Below, in pieces: positions 1-8,516 of a stretch of DNA of 64,000 nucleotides. Under the pieces are notes generated by a model. The model saw only the letters and a list, made by a program, of their open reading frames with translations. It had not been told where the DNA came from and made no database searches. Source of the stretch: Bradyrhizobium monzae (GTDB lineage: Bacteria; Pseudomonadota; Alphaproteobacteria; Rhizobiales; Xanthobacteraceae); NCBI RefSeq assembly GCF_021458635.1, contig NZ_JAIRDQ010000006.1, positions 459,042-523,041 on the forward strand. Reading direction: 5' to 3'. The translations under genes were made by a program, and so were the position numbers. Numbering within the stretch: position 1 is the stretch's first letter; each line of letters starts with the position of its first letter.

Positions 1-1
1 C

Positions 2-547
2 AACGAAGCCGGCGGCAAGGCCGTGGGTCTCTCGGGCAAGGACGGCAACATGGTGAAGGCGTCGAAGACGACGCGTACCATCGTCGACCCGGATTCGAAC
101 ATCGAGAAGGCGATCGACCTCGGCTTCGTCGGCGATCCCGAGAAGGTCGACCTCACGCTGCTCAACCAGCTGATCGGCTATGAGCTGATCCCGGTGCTGG
201 CGCCGCTCGCGACCTCCAAGGACGGCCAGACGCTGAACGTCAACGCCGACACCTTTGCCGGTGCGGTCGCCGGCGCGCTGAAGGCCAAGCGTCTCTTGCT
301 GCTCACCGACGTGCCGGGTGTGCTCGACAAGTCGAAGAAGCTGATCCCGCAGCTCTCGGTCAAGGACGCGCGCAAGCTGATCGCCGACGGCACCATTTCC
401 GGCGGCATGATCCCGAAGGTCGAGACCTGCATCTACGCGCTCGAGCAGGGCGTCGAGGGCGTCGTCATCATCGACGGCAAGACGCAGCACGCGGTGCTGC
501 TCGAGCTGTTCACCAACACCGGTACGGGAACGCTGATCCACAAGTGA
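2..547 (+). CDS. argB: Acetylglutamate kinase, C-terminal part (partial at window edge)
   Basis: Catalyses the second step of arginine biosynthesis, ATP-dependent phosphorylation of N-acetyl-L-glutamate, in the cytosol. The window opens inside the gene: the frame is open from base 2 and encodes the last 181 residues of a protein that is normally close to 300 residues. Visible amino-acid-kinase family signatures are the NVNAD loop, the LLLLTDVPGV strand and the SGGMIPK segment near the end. The gene ends with TGA, and a palindromic repeat separates it from the next gene, so I do not propose an operon with it. The identification is secure; only the N-terminal half is missing because of the window edge. 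Confidence 0.96.
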   Translation, partial: NEAGGKAVGLSGKDGNMVKASKTTRTIVDPDSNIEKAIDLGFVGDPEKVDLTLLNQLIGYELIPVLAPLATSKDGQTLNVNADTFAGAVAGALKAKRLLLLTDVPGVLDKSKKLIPQLSVKDARKLIADGTISGGMIPKVETCIYALEQGVEGVVIIDGKTQHAVLLELFTNTGTGTLIHK

Positions 548-570
548 TGGAAGCGCAAGAAACGAAAACC

Positions 571-682
571 GTCATGGCCGGGCTTGTCCCGGCCATCCAC
601 GATCTTTCGTCGCGCGCCAAGAACGTGGATGCCCGGGACTTTTCGGCCGAGTCGCGCTCCGCCCTTTTGCCCGGGCATGACG
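571..682. repeat. Bradyrhizobium-type palindromic intergenic repeat (class A, copy 1)
   Basis: Starts GTCATGGCCGGGCTTGTCCC, has an internal ATCCACG ... CGTGGAT pair and ends GGGCATGAC. The outer and inner arms are complementary, so the transcript would fold into a long branched hairpin. Five further copies occur in this window at gene ends. Its translation extends the open frame of the following DUF1036 gene upstream, which should not be taken as protein. Confidence 0.85.
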
Positions 683-729
683 GGGAGAGAGCAAGGCGCC
701 ACCGCCGTTCCACCCTCACCCGCTTCCTG

Positions 730-1716
730 ATGACCTTGCCGGCTGCGGCCATCTCGTTCTTCTTCTCCTCCGCGCCGGCGTTCGCCGACCTCAAGATCTG
801 CAACCGCATGTCCTATGTCGTCGAAGCCGCGATCGGCATCGACGACAAGGCGGCGACTGCGACGCGGGGCTGGTTCAGGATCGATCCCGCGACCTGCCGC
901 GTCGTGGTTCAGGGCACGCTCTCGGCCGACCGGATCCTGCTCAATGCGCGGGCGCTCGGCGTCTATGGTGCCTCGCCGATCCCGCAGAACGGCCGCGACA
1001 TGCTGTGCGTGGCACAGGACAATTTTGTTATCGCGGCCGCGCGGCAGTGCCGCAGCGGACAGACCCAGGCTGCTTTCACGCAGATCACGCCGACGCAAGG
1101 CGACGACGGCAATCTCGTCGCCTATCTCGCGGAGGATTCCGAATATGACGACGAGCAGGCCCGTCTCGCCGGCATCCAGCGGCTGCTGGTGATCGCGGGC
1201 TACGACATCGGCGCGATCGACGGCGTCGACGGACCGAAGACGCAGGCTGCACTCGCTGCCTTCCTGAAGAGCCGCGGACTGTCCACCGACGTGGTTTCAT
1301 CGCCGAATCTCTTCAAGACCATGGTCGATGCGGCGCAGTCGCCGTCGCCGAGCGGGCTGACCTGGTGCAACGACACGCCACACAAGGTGATGGCGGCGGT
1401 CGCGACCGACGACGGCAAGTCGGTGACGAGCCGCGGCTGGTACCGCATCGATCCCAAGACCTGCCTGCATCCGGACGTCGCCGGCCAGCCGAAGCAGATC
1501 TTCAGTTTCGCCGAAGCGGTCGATGGTGACAACCGCGCCATCAAGCTGAAGGACAAGCCGCTGAACTGGGGCGGCGACAAGCAGCTCTGCACGCGCGAAA
1601 CCAAATTCGAGACCAACGAGCAGACCGATTGCGGCACGCGCGGATTCGCGCCGACGGGTTTTGGCGCAGTGGACATGAGCAGTGGCGGCAAGACGCTGCG
1701 GTTCGCTGTCCCGTGA
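730..1716 (+). CDS. Secreted DUF1036 protein with a central peptidoglycan-binding-like module
   Basis: Predicted exported protein of 328 residues of unknown function. The N-terminus has a hydrophobic signal peptide ending in SAPAFA. Residues about 20-120 and 211-325 are two copies of a similar DUF1036-like unit: each begins with a CN dipeptide (KICNR, TWCND), carries a TRGW/SRGW ... RIDP-TC block and further cysteines. Between them, residues about 140-183 (QRLLVIAGYDIGAIDG ... TQAALAAF) look like a PG_binding_1 module, suggesting a cell-envelope location. The start is uncertain: the frame stays open upstream, but that part is repeat DNA; an in-frame TTG at 667 is an alternative that would add a basic n-region. 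The HAD gene follows 14 bases downstream. Confidence 0.8.
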   Translation: MTLPAAAISFFFSSAPAFADLKICNRMSYVVEAAIGIDDKAATATRGWFRIDPATCRVVVQGTLSADRILLNARALGVYGASPIPQNGRDMLCVAQDNFVIAAARQCRSGQTQAAFTQITPTQGDDGNLVAYLAEDSEYDDEQARLAGIQRLLVIAGYDIGAIDGVDGPKTQAALAAFLKSRGLSTDVVSSPNLFKTMVDAAQSPSPSGLTWCNDTPHKVMAAVATDDGKSVTSRGWYRIDPKTCLHPDVAGQPKQIFSFAEAVDGDNRAIKLKDKPLNWGGDKQLCTRETKFETNEQTDCGTRGFAPTGFGAVDMSSGGKTLRFAVP

Positions 1717-1730
1717 TTGAGAGAGTTGTG

Positions 1731-2423
1731 ATGAAATCCCCCCGCGCCTTCAGCCACGTCGACACCTGGGTGTTCGACCTCGACAACACGCTCTATCCGC
1801 ATCACGTCAATCTGTGGCAGCAGGTCGATGCGCGGATCGGGGAGTTCGTGTGCAACTGGCTGCAGGTCGGCCCGGAGGAAGCGCGCAAGATCCAGAAGGA
1901 TTATTACCAGCGCTTCGGCACCACCATGCGCGGCATGATGACCCTGCATGGCGTGCGCGCCGACGACTATCTCGCTTACGTGCACAAGATCGACCATTCG
2001 CCGCTGGAGCCGAACCCGGCGCTCGGCAAGGCCATCGCAAAATTACCGGGGCGAAAACTGATCCTGACCAACGGCTCGGTCGATCATGTCGATGCCGTGC
2101 TGGCGCGGCTCGGTCTGGCCACCCATTTCGACGGCGTGTTCGACATCATAGCCGCCGAATTCGAACCCAAGCCGGCGGCCCAGACCTATCAGAAATTCCT
2201 GAGGCAACATGCGGTCGACCCGACCAAAGCCGCCATGTTCGAAGACCTCGCGCGCAACCTCACCGTCCCGCACGAACTCGGCATGACCACCGTGCTGGTG
2301 GTGCCTGACGGGACCAAGGAAGTGGTGCGCGAGGATTGGGAGCTTGAAGGCCGCGATGCCGCCCATGTCGACCACGTCACGGATCATTTGGCGAAGTTTT
2401 TGGTGCGGTCATTGTCACGGTAA
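1731..2423 (+). CDS. HAD-superfamily pyrimidine 5'-nucleotidase-like phosphatase
   Basis: Cytosolic 230-residue haloacid-dehalogenase hydrolase resembling the SDT1-like pyrimidine 5'-nucleotidase group, which dephosphorylates nucleoside monophosphates. HAD motif I is VFDLDNTLYP near residue 15 (nucleophile and acid Asp), motif II is LILTNGS, motif III is the EPKP lysine segment and motif IV is FEDLARNL. The start at the ATG following GAGAGTTGTG gives the family length and excludes an upstream extension that overlaps the preceding gene. It lies 14 bases after the DUF1036 gene and may be cotranscribed with it. The precise substrate cannot be told from sequence. Confidence 0.85.
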   Translation: MKSPRAFSHVDTWVFDLDNTLYPHHVNLWQQVDARIGEFVCNWLQVGPEEARKIQKDYYQRFGTTMRGMMTLHGVRADDYLAYVHKIDHSPLEPNPALGKAIAKLPGRKLILTNGSVDHVDAVLARLGLATHFDGVFDIIAAEFEPKPAAQTYQKFLRQHAVDPTKAAMFEDLARNLTVPHELGMTTVLVVPDGTKEVVREDWELEGRDAAHVDHVTDHLAKFLVRSLSR

Positions 2424-2428
2424 CCGCC

Positions 2429-2498
2429 GTCGTCCCGGGGCAAGCGACAGCGCAGACGCGGGATCCGTAACCACAGCGCTCCGCATGTCCGGGACGAC
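2429..2498. repeat. Palindromic intergenic repeat (class B, GTCGTCCCGG ... CCGGGACGAC)
   Basis: The ends GTCGTCCCGG and CCGGGACGAC are inverted copies of each other, enclosing a shorter pairing region. It sits in the gap before dapD. A related shorter copy is found at 21750-21787. Confidence 0.75.
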
Positions 2499-2586
2499 CG
2501 TGGAGTATGCCTTGACTCCGTCCCTCCAAATCCCGAAAAAGCCCCCCAATCCATCAAAATTCCCGTCTGCTATTGAGGAAATCCCG

Positions 2587-3432
2587 ATGTCCCTGTCCGC
2601 CCTGGAATCCACCATCAACAGCGCCTTCGACGCGCGCGACGGCATCTCGACCTCGACCAAGGGCGAGGTCCGCGACGCCGTGAACCAGTCGCTGGAGATT
2701 CTGGACAAGGGCGAGGCGCGCGTGGCCGAGCGCGGGGCCGATGGCAAGTGGAAGGTCAATCAGTGGCTGAAGAAGGCCGTGCTGCTCTCCTTCCGCCTCA
2801 ACGACATGGACGTCATTCCCGGCGGCCCGGGTCAGGCGAACTGGTGGGACAAGGTGCCCTCGAAGTTCGAAGGCTGGGGCCCGAACCGTTTTCGCGATGC
2901 CGGTTTTCGCGCGGTGCCGGGCGCCGTCGTCCGCCGCTCGGCCTTCATCGCCAAGAACGTCGTGCTGATGCCCTCCTTCGTCAATCTCGGCGCCTATGTC
3001 GATGAGAGCACCATGGTCGACACCTGGGCCACCGTGGGCTCCTGCGCGCAGATCGGCAAGCGCGTGCATATCTCCGGCGGCGCCGGCATCGGCGGCGTGC
3101 TCGAGCCGCTCCAGGCCGAGCCCGTCATCATCGAGGACGATTGCTTCATCGGTGCGCGCAGTGAAGTCGCCGAGGGCGTCATCGTGCGCAAGGGCGCGGT
3201 GCTGGCGATGGGCGTGTTCCTGGGCGCCTCGACCAAGGTCGTCGACCGCGAGACCGGCGAGATCTTCATGGGCGAAGTACCGGAATATTCGGTGGTAGTG
3301 CCCGGCGCGCTGCCCGGCAAGCCCATGAAGAACGGCCAGATCGGCCCGAGCACGGCCTGCGCCGTGATCGTCAAGCGCGTCGACGAGCGCACGCGCTCGA
3401 AGACCAGCATCAACGAGCTGCTGCGGGATTGA
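2587..3432 (+). CDS. dapD: 2,3,4,5-tetrahydropyridine-2,6-dicarboxylate N-succinyltransferase
   Basis: Transfers succinyl from succinyl-CoA to tetrahydrodipicolinate in the succinylase branch of diaminopimelate/lysine synthesis, supplying peptidoglycan and protein. The 281-residue product matches the family length. After an N-terminal helical domain it contains the left-handed beta-helix hexapeptide region (VLMPSFVNLGAYVDES, GTWAT-like TWATVGSCAQIG, HISGGAGIGGVLEP) followed by the DDCFIGARSEVAEGV segment. The start is the ATG after GAGGAAATCCCG, which provides a Shine-Dalgarno. dapE follows after 10 bases in the same direction, so the two consecutive pathway steps form an operon. Confidence 0.97.
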   Translation: MSLSALESTINSAFDARDGISTSTKGEVRDAVNQSLEILDKGEARVAERGADGKWKVNQWLKKAVLLSFRLNDMDVIPGGPGQANWWDKVPSKFEGWGPNRFRDAGFRAVPGAVVRRSAFIAKNVVLMPSFVNLGAYVDESTMVDTWATVGSCAQIGKRVHISGGAGIGGVLEPLQAEPVIIEDDCFIGARSEVAEGVIVRKGAVLAMGVFLGASTKVVDRETGEIFMGEVPEYSVVVPGALPGKPMKNGQIGPSTACAVIVKRVDERTRSKTSINELLRD

Positions 3433-3442
3433 TCGGACGCGC

Positions 3443-4609
3443 ATGACCGACGCTCTTTCGATTGCCCGCGATCTGATCCGCTGCCCCTCGGTAACCCCGG
3501 CTGACGCCGGTGCGCTGGGAGTGCTTGAAAAAGCCCTCAGCGCGGCGGGCTTCACCTGCCACCGCGTGACCTTCAGCGAACCCGGCACCGCCGACGTCGA
3601 CAATCTCTATGCGCGGAACGGCACTGAAGGGCCGCACATCACCTTCGCCGGCCACACCGACGTGGTGCCGCCCGGCGACGAGAGCGCCTGGAGCGTCGGT
3701 GCATTTTCGGGCGAGGTGAAGGACGGTTTCCTGCACGGCCGCGGCGCGGTCGACATGAAGGGCGGCATCGCCTGCTCGGTCGCCGCGGTGCTGGAGCATC
3801 TCGCTGCGAACGACGGCAAGGCACGTACGGACGGCAAAGGTTCGATCTCGTTCCTGATCACGGGCGACGAGGAAGACGTCTCCATCAACGGCACCATCAA
3901 GCTGTTGCAGTGGGCCGCCGAGCGCGGCGAGAAATTCGATCATTGCGTGCTCGGCGAGCCCTCCAATGTCGAGACGCTCGGCGACACCATCAAGGTCGGC
4001 CGCCGCGGCTCGCAATCGGGCACGCTCTATGTCGACGGCGTGCAGGGCCACGTCGCCTATCCGCATCGCGCGGCCAATCCGGTGCCGGATATTTCGCGAC
4101 TGATCGTGGCGATCTCGGACGAGCCGCTCGACCATGGCAGCGCGCAGTTTCAGGCCTCCAATCTCGAATTCACCTCGGTCGACGTCGGCAACAAGGCCAA
4201 CAACGTCATCCCCGGCGAGGCCCGCGCAAAATTCAACATCCGCTATAACGACAACCATACGCAGGCGAGCCTGCGCGAGCTGGTCGAGACGCGCCTGGCA
4301 AAAGCCTGCGGCAACCGCATCCGCGCCCGCATCGTCTGGGAGCCCTCGAACTCCAACGTGTTCGTGACCAAGCCCGGCCCATTCACCGAACTCGCGGTCT
4401 CCGCGATCGAGGAAGTCACCGGCCGCAAGCCGGAGCTGTCGACCTCGGGCGGCACCTCGGACGCGCGCTTTATCTCGAGCTATTGCCCGGTGATCGAGTT
4501 CGGGCTGGTTGGCCAGACCATGCACCAGGTCAACGAGCGCGTGCCGGTCAAGGACCTGGAGCAGCTGACGAAGGTGTATCGCGGGATTCTGACGCGGTAT
4601 TTTGGGTAG
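3443..4609 (+). CDS. dapE: Succinyl-diaminopimelate desuccinylase
   Basis: Zn-dependent M20-family hydrolase that removes succinate from N-succinyl-LL-diaminopimelate, acting after the DapD and aminotransferase steps. The 388-residue protein shows the di-zinc ligand motifs in the expected order: GHTDVVPPGD, GRGAVDMKGG, GDEED and the late MHQVNERV histidine. The GGTSDARF stretch is also typical of the family. It is placed 10 bases downstream of dapD with no separate promoter evident. A palindromic repeat immediately follows the stop and may act as a transcript end. Confidence 0.97.
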   Translation: MTDALSIARDLIRCPSVTPADAGALGVLEKALSAAGFTCHRVTFSEPGTADVDNLYARNGTEGPHITFAGHTDVVPPGDESAWSVGAFSGEVKDGFLHGRGAVDMKGGIACSVAAVLEHLAANDGKARTDGKGSISFLITGDEEDVSINGTIKLLQWAAERGEKFDHCVLGEPSNVETLGDTIKVGRRGSQSGTLYVDGVQGHVAYPHRAANPVPDISRLIVAISDEPLDHGSAQFQASNLEFTSVDVGNKANNVIPGEARAKFNIRYNDNHTQASLRELVETRLAKACGNRIRARIVWEPSNSNVFVTKPGPFTELAVSAIEEVTGRKPELSTSGGTSDARFISSYCPVIEFGLVGQTMHQVNERVPVKDLEQLTKVYRGILTRYFG

Positions 4610-4635
4610 GCGCCGCGCTCGCCAAGCATTCCGCC

Positions 4636-4724
4636 GTCATGCCCGGGCTTGTCCCGGGCATCCACGTTCTTCAGTGCTCGCGACAAGAAAGAACGTGGAT
4701 GGCCGGGACAGGCCCGGCCATGAC
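4636..4724. repeat. Palindromic intergenic repeat (class A, copy 2)
   Basis: GTCATGCCCGGGCTTGTCCC ... GGCCCGGCCATGAC with the internal ATCCACGTTCTT ... AAGAACGTGGAT pair. Located between the convergent dapE and truA genes, where a bidirectional transcript end would be useful. Confidence 0.85.
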
Positions 4725-4782
4725 GATGTGGTGAGAGTTCGGGCACTGGCCATGACGATGGGGTAAGAGAATCGACTCCCAA

Positions 4783-5520
4783 CTAATAATCCACCTTCAT
4801 CAGATACAGCCCCTCCGGCGGCGCGACGATGCCGCACGCCGCGCGGCTGCGGGCCTCCAGCGCTGCGGAGAGATCGTCCGCGGTCCAGCGGCCTTCGCCG
4901 ACCCAGACCAGCGATCCCACCATCGAGCGCACCTGACTATGCAGGAATGAGCGCGCGGACGTGACAATGGTGATTTCGCGACCGTCGCTCAACACGTCGA
5001 GCTGGTCGAGCGTCTTCTCCGGCGACTTGGCCTGGCACTCGGTGTCGCGAAAGGTTGTGAAGTCGTGCTTGCCGAGCAGCCGCTGTGCGGCGGCATGCAT
5101 CGCGTCGGCATCGAGCCGACGCGGCACGCGCCAGGCGTGGCCGATGTCGAGCGCGAGATTGGCGCGGGTGTTGACGACGCGGTAGCGGTAGTGGCGCTTC
5201 ACGGCCGAGAAACGCGCTTCGAACGTGTCAGGGACGATCTCGGCCTCGAGCACAGCGATCGGATGCGGCCGCAAATGCGCATTCAAGCCATCGCGAAAAC
5301 GGCCCTGCGGAAACTGCTTGTCGATATCGACATGCGCGACCTGACCGCGCGCATGCACGCCGGCATCGGTGCGGCCCGCGCCATGCACCCGCGCATCCGC
5401 GCCGGTCATTGCCTTCACCGCAGCCTCCAGCGCGCCCTGCACCGAGGGCAGCGTCTCCTGCACCTGCCAGCCGAAGAACGGCGCGCCGTCATATTCGATG
5501 GTGAGCTTGTAGCGGGGCAT
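4783..5520 (-). CDS. truA: tRNA pseudouridine(38-40) synthase
   Basis: Isomerises uridines 38-40 in the anticodon stem-loop of many tRNAs. The 245-residue product has the TruA signature GRTDAGVHARGQV with catalytic Asp52, an early LTIEYDG strand and the late FLHSQVRSMVG segment. Its ATG shares one base with the TGA stop of fmt (TGATG), so the two are translationally coupled in a fmt-truA unit. The C-terminus ends at the truA/dapE convergent gap. Length and motifs are complete. Confidence 0.96.
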   Translation of the reverse strand: MPRYKLTIEYDGAPFFGWQVQETLPSVQGALEAAVKAMTGADARVHGAGRTDAGVHARGQVAHVDIDKQFPQGRFRDGLNAHLRPHPIAVLEAEIVPDTFEARFSAVKRHYRYRVVNTRANLALDIGHAWRVPRRLDADAMHAAAQRLLGKHDFTTFRDTECQAKSPEKTLDQLDVLSDGREITIVTSARSFLHSQVRSMVGSLVWVGEGRWTADDLSAALEARSRAACGIVAPPEGLYLMKVDY

Positions 5521-6443
5521 CAGACGAGCCGCATCGGCGGCTCAACCTTCACGCCGCGCAAAAAGTCCACGACCCGCATCCGGGCCTTGCCTTCGCGCTG
5601 CAGCTCTAGAATGCGGATCGCGCCTTCGCCGCAGGCGATGGTGAGCTGGTCATCGAGCACTTCGCCTGGCGCGCCGGCGCCCTTCGCGAGCTCGCAACGC
5701 AAAATCTTCACGCGCGCATTCTCAAGCTCGGCCCAGGCGCCGGGGAACGGCGAGAGGCCGTGGATGTGACGCAGCACTGCATGCGCGGGCTTGCTCCAGT
5801 CGATCCGGGCCTCCGCCTTGTCGATCTTGGCGGCGTAGGTGACGCCGTCCTCGCTCTGCTTCTTGAGCTGGAGCCCGCCGCGGTCGAGCGCGGCCATCGC
5901 GCGCGCCATCAGATCGGCACCAAGCCGGGACAGGCGATCATGTAGATCGACCGCCGTCATATCGTCGGTGATCGCGAGCCGCTCGGCCATGGCAACGTCG
6001 CCGGTGTCGAGGCCGACATCCATCTTCATCACCATGACGCCGCTCTCGGCATCGCCGGCCATGATCGCGCGATTGATCGGCGCGGCGCCGCGCCAGCGCG
6101 GCAGCAGCGAGGCGTGAAGATTGTAGCAGCCGAGCTTTGGCGCATCGAGGATCGCCTGCGGCAGGATCATGCCGTAGGCGACGACGACGGCCGCATCGGC
6201 ACCAAACGCACTGAACTCGTCGAGTGCCTCCTGCGTCTTCAACGTCTTCGGCGTCAGTACGGGCACGCCGAGTTTTCGCGCAGCCTCTTCAACCGGCGTC
6301 GGCCGCAATTGCAGCCCGCGCCGCCCGCCGGGCTTCGGCGCGCGGGTGTAGACGGCCACGATCTCGTGGCCGTGCGCGACGAGCTCGAGCAGCGTCGGCA
6401 CGGAGAAATCGGGCGTGCCCATGAAGATCAGGCGGAGGGGCAT
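5520..6443 (-). CDS. fmt: Methionyl-tRNA formyltransferase
   Basis: Formylates Met-tRNAi from 10-formyl-tetrahydrofolate for translation initiation. The 307-residue protein begins MPLRLIFMGTPDFSVP and carries the folate-site motif NLHASLLPRWRG with Asn-His-Asp-type catalytic residues of the family, then the C-terminal OB-like domain (ARIDWSKPA). The frame is open for about 37 codons further upstream, but those codons are a palindromic repeat, so the internal MPLRL start is chosen. It is coupled to truA downstream and lies after def, which removes the same formyl group, on the same strand. Confidence 0.96.
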   Translation of the reverse strand: MPLRLIFMGTPDFSVPTLLELVAHGHEIVAVYTRAPKPGGRRGLQLRPTPVEEAARKLGVPVLTPKTLKTQEALDEFSAFGADAAVVVAYGMILPQAILDAPKLGCYNLHASLLPRWRGAAPINRAIMAGDAESGVMVMKMDVGLDTGDVAMAERLAITDDMTAVDLHDRLSRLGADLMARAMAALDRGGLQLKKQSEDGVTYAAKIDKAEARIDWSKPAHAVLRHIHGLSPFPGAWAELENARVKILRCELAKGAGAPGEVLDDQLTIACGEGAIRILELQREGKARMRVVDFLRGVKVEPPMRLV

Positions 6444-6479
6444 GTGGCGCGACAATCCTCGGAAACGAGCAAGGTACTC

Positions 6480-6594
6480 GTCATGGCCGGGCTTGTCCCG
6501 GCCATCCACGTTCTTCCTGCTCGCGGCGGCAAAGAACGTGGATGCCCGGCACATTAGCTTGAAGACGCGCTCCGCGCTTTCGGCCGGGCATGAC
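6480..6594. repeat. Palindromic intergenic repeat (class A, copy 3)
   Basis: GTCATGGCCGGGCTTGTCCC ... CGGCCGGGCATGAC with internal ATCCACGTTCTT and AAGAACGTGGAT arms. It occupies nearly the whole def-fmt gap, so these two minus-strand genes may have separate or processed transcripts. Confidence 0.85.
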
Positions 6595-6608
6595 GGCGGA
6601 GGACCTGG

Positions 6609-7133
6609 TTACTCCACGCGCTTGGCGGCTTTCTCGAATTTCTTGAGCACGCGGTCGCGCTTGAGCTTCGAGAGATAGTCGACGAACAGCACGCCGTTGA
6701 GATGGTCGATCTCGTGCTGGATGCAGGTGGCGTAGAGGCCTTCGGCGTCCTCTTCGTGCAGCTTACCGTCCAGATCCGTGAAGCGCACGCGCACCTTCGC
6801 CGGCCGCTCGACCTCCTCGTAATATTCGGGGATCGACAGGCAGCCTTCCTCGTAGATCGACAGGTCCTCGGAGGACGCGATGATCTCGGGATTGATGAAG
6901 ACCCGCGGCTCCGGCTTGGTCTCGCCGTCCTGATCGGGCTTGGCGAGATCCATCGTGATCAGCCGCAGCGGCTGCGCGATCTGGATCGCCGCCAGCCCGA
7001 TGCCGGGCGCGTCGTACATGGTCTCGAACATGTCGTCGGCAAGCTTGCGGATCTCCGGCGTGACCTTCTCGATCGGCTTGGAGACCAGGCGCAGCTGCTT
7101 GTCGGGCAGGATGATGATTTCTCGTAGGGCCAT
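6609..7133 (-). CDS. def: Peptide deformylase
   Basis: Metal-dependent hydrolase that removes the formyl group from the N-terminal methionine of nascent proteins. The 174-residue product has the three defining motifs in order: GIGLAAIQI, EGCLSIP (metal-binding Cys) and QHEIDHLNG (HExxH). The N-terminus MALREIIILPD is normal for the family. It is upstream of fmt-truA on the same strand, pairing enzymes that add and remove the formyl group. Its start faces rmuC across a short region that holds a cluster of CtrA-like boxes, which may influence both genes. Confidence 0.97.
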   Translation of the reverse strand: MALREIIILPDKQLRLVSKPIEKVTPEIRKLADDMFETMYDAPGIGLAAIQIAQPLRLITMDLAKPDQDGETKPEPRVFINPEIIASSEDLSIYEEGCLSIPEYYEEVERPAKVRVRFTDLDGKLHEEDAEGLYATCIQHEIDHLNGVLFVDYLSKLKRDRVLKKFEKAAKRVE

Positions 7134-7185
7134 GGCCGCGATTTAAGCCGCGCGTGACAAGCGGTCAATGCGGTCGGGAACTGCG

Positions 7186-7252
7186 TTAACGGTCCGCTAA
7201 CCATAAAACGTCAGGTTTTGTTAACCATAAAAATGAGGGATCGGTTAACCAT
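7186..7252. promoter_or_regulatory. Phased cluster of three CtrA-like boxes between def and rmuC
   Basis: Two exact TTAACCAT octamers at 7221-7228 and 7245-7252 and a one-mismatch CTAACCAT at 7197-7204 are spaced exactly 24 bases apart. The first is preceded by TTAA at 7186-7189 with a 7-base gap, giving TTAA-N7-CTAAC, one base off the CtrA full-site consensus TTAA-N7-TTAAC. TTAACCAT is also a described CtrA-associated motif in alphaproteobacteria. The array is 53 bases upstream of the chosen rmuC start. Function is inferred from motif match only. Confidence 0.55.
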
Positions 7253-7304
7253 AAATGTTCGCTATTCGTTCGTGCGCCCCGGCGAATCGGGTAGAAGAGC
7301 AGGC

Positions 7305-8507
7305 ATGAACGAGATCATTTTCATGCTGGGCGACTGGCCGGTGCGCACGATCGACGCGCTGATCGGCTTCGGCGCCCTGGTTCTCATCCTTCTCGTGCTG
7401 ATTGCGGTCGTGATCGCGCGCTCCGGGCGGCGCGGCGCGGAACTCGCAATGGCACACGCCATCCGGGCCGACGAGCTGGAGGAGCGGCTGAGCCAGGTGC
7501 TGCACGCCCAGAGCGAGGCCGCCGGCCGGGCCGACGCCATGACCCAGGCCCTGGCCGGCCGCCAGGCCGAGATGGCGCGCGCGGTCAACGAGCGGCTGGA
7601 TTCGGTGACCCATCGGGTCGGCCAGTCCATGGAGCACTCGACCCGCAACACCATGGAGAGCCTGCGCGCGCTGCACGAGCGACTCGGCATCATCGACAAC
7701 GCGCACAAGAACCTCACCGACCTCACCACGCAGGTGACGACGTTGCGCGACGTGCTCGCCAACAAGCAGTCGCGCGGCGCCTTTGGCCAGGCGCGGATGG
7801 AGGCGATCGTCCAGGACGGCCTGCCGAAGGGCGCTTACGAATTCCAGTTCACGCTCTCGACCGGCAAGCGGCCCGACTGCGTCGTGTTCCTGCCCGACCA
7901 GCGCCCGCTCTGCATCGATGCGAAGTTTCCACTGGAAGCGATGACGGCGCTGCACGATGCCCGCACCGACGAGGAGAAGCGCGCTGCCACTCAACGGTTG
8001 CGCGGCGATGTGATGAAGCATGTCAGCGACATCGCGGAAAAATACCTCGTCACCGGCGAGACCCAGGAGATGGCGCTGATGTTCGTGCCGTCGGAATCCG
8101 TCTACGCCGAGATCCATGACGGTTTCGACGACGTGATCCAGAAGGCCTATCGCGCCAAGGTCGTGCTGGTGTCGCCGTCGCTGCTGATGCTCGCGATCCA
8201 GGTGATGCAGCAGATCATGAAGGACGCGCGCATGCGCGACGCCGCCGACCAGATCCAGACCGAGGTGATCAAGCTCGGCGACGATCTCGGCCGCCTGCGC
8301 GACCGCGTGCTGAAATTGCAGAAGCACTTCGCCGACGCGAACGAGGACGTCCGCCAGATCCTGATCTCCGCCGACAAGATCGAAAAGCGTGCAGGGCGAA
8401 TCGAGGAGCTCGATTTCAGCAAGACCGACGCGCCCGCAGACGGCCCGCGGCTGGTGACAACGGGCACGCCGGAGCTGTTTCCAAGGAAACTCCAGGCGGG
8501 GGAGTGA
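7305..8507 (+). CDS. rmuC: RmuC-family DNA recombination protein
   Basis: RmuC proteins limit inversion and recombination at inverted repeats and contain a PD-(D/E)xK-type nuclease-like core. The 400-residue product begins with a membrane-spanning segment (residues about 16-36), then a long helical/coiled region rich in Ala, Glu and Arg, then the RmuC domain with CVVFLPDQRPLCIDAKFPLE and the ALMFVPSESVYAEI segment. The ATG at 7305 follows AGAAGAGC; an open extension upstream runs through the CtrA-like boxes and is rejected as coding. A palindromic repeat follows the stop. Confidence 0.93.
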   Translation: MNEIIFMLGDWPVRTIDALIGFGALVLILLVLIAVVIARSGRRGAELAMAHAIRADELEERLSQVLHAQSEAAGRADAMTQALAGRQAEMARAVNERLDSVTHRVGQSMEHSTRNTMESLRALHERLGIIDNAHKNLTDLTTQVTTLRDVLANKQSRGAFGQARMEAIVQDGLPKGAYEFQFTLSTGKRPDCVVFLPDQRPLCIDAKFPLEAMTALHDARTDEEKRAATQRLRGDVMKHVSDIAEKYLVTGETQEMALMFVPSESVYAEIHDGFDDVIQKAYRAKVVLVSPSLLMLAIQVMQQIMKDARMRDAADQIQTEVIKLGDDLGRLRDRVLKLQKHFADANEDVRQILISADKIEKRAGRIEELDFSKTDAPADGPRLVTTGTPELFPRKLQAGE

Positions 8508-8516
8508 GGCCGAGTC

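Noticed and set aside
3410..4525. Minus-strand open frame of 371 codons
   Set aside because: Antisense to dapE; compositionally biased.
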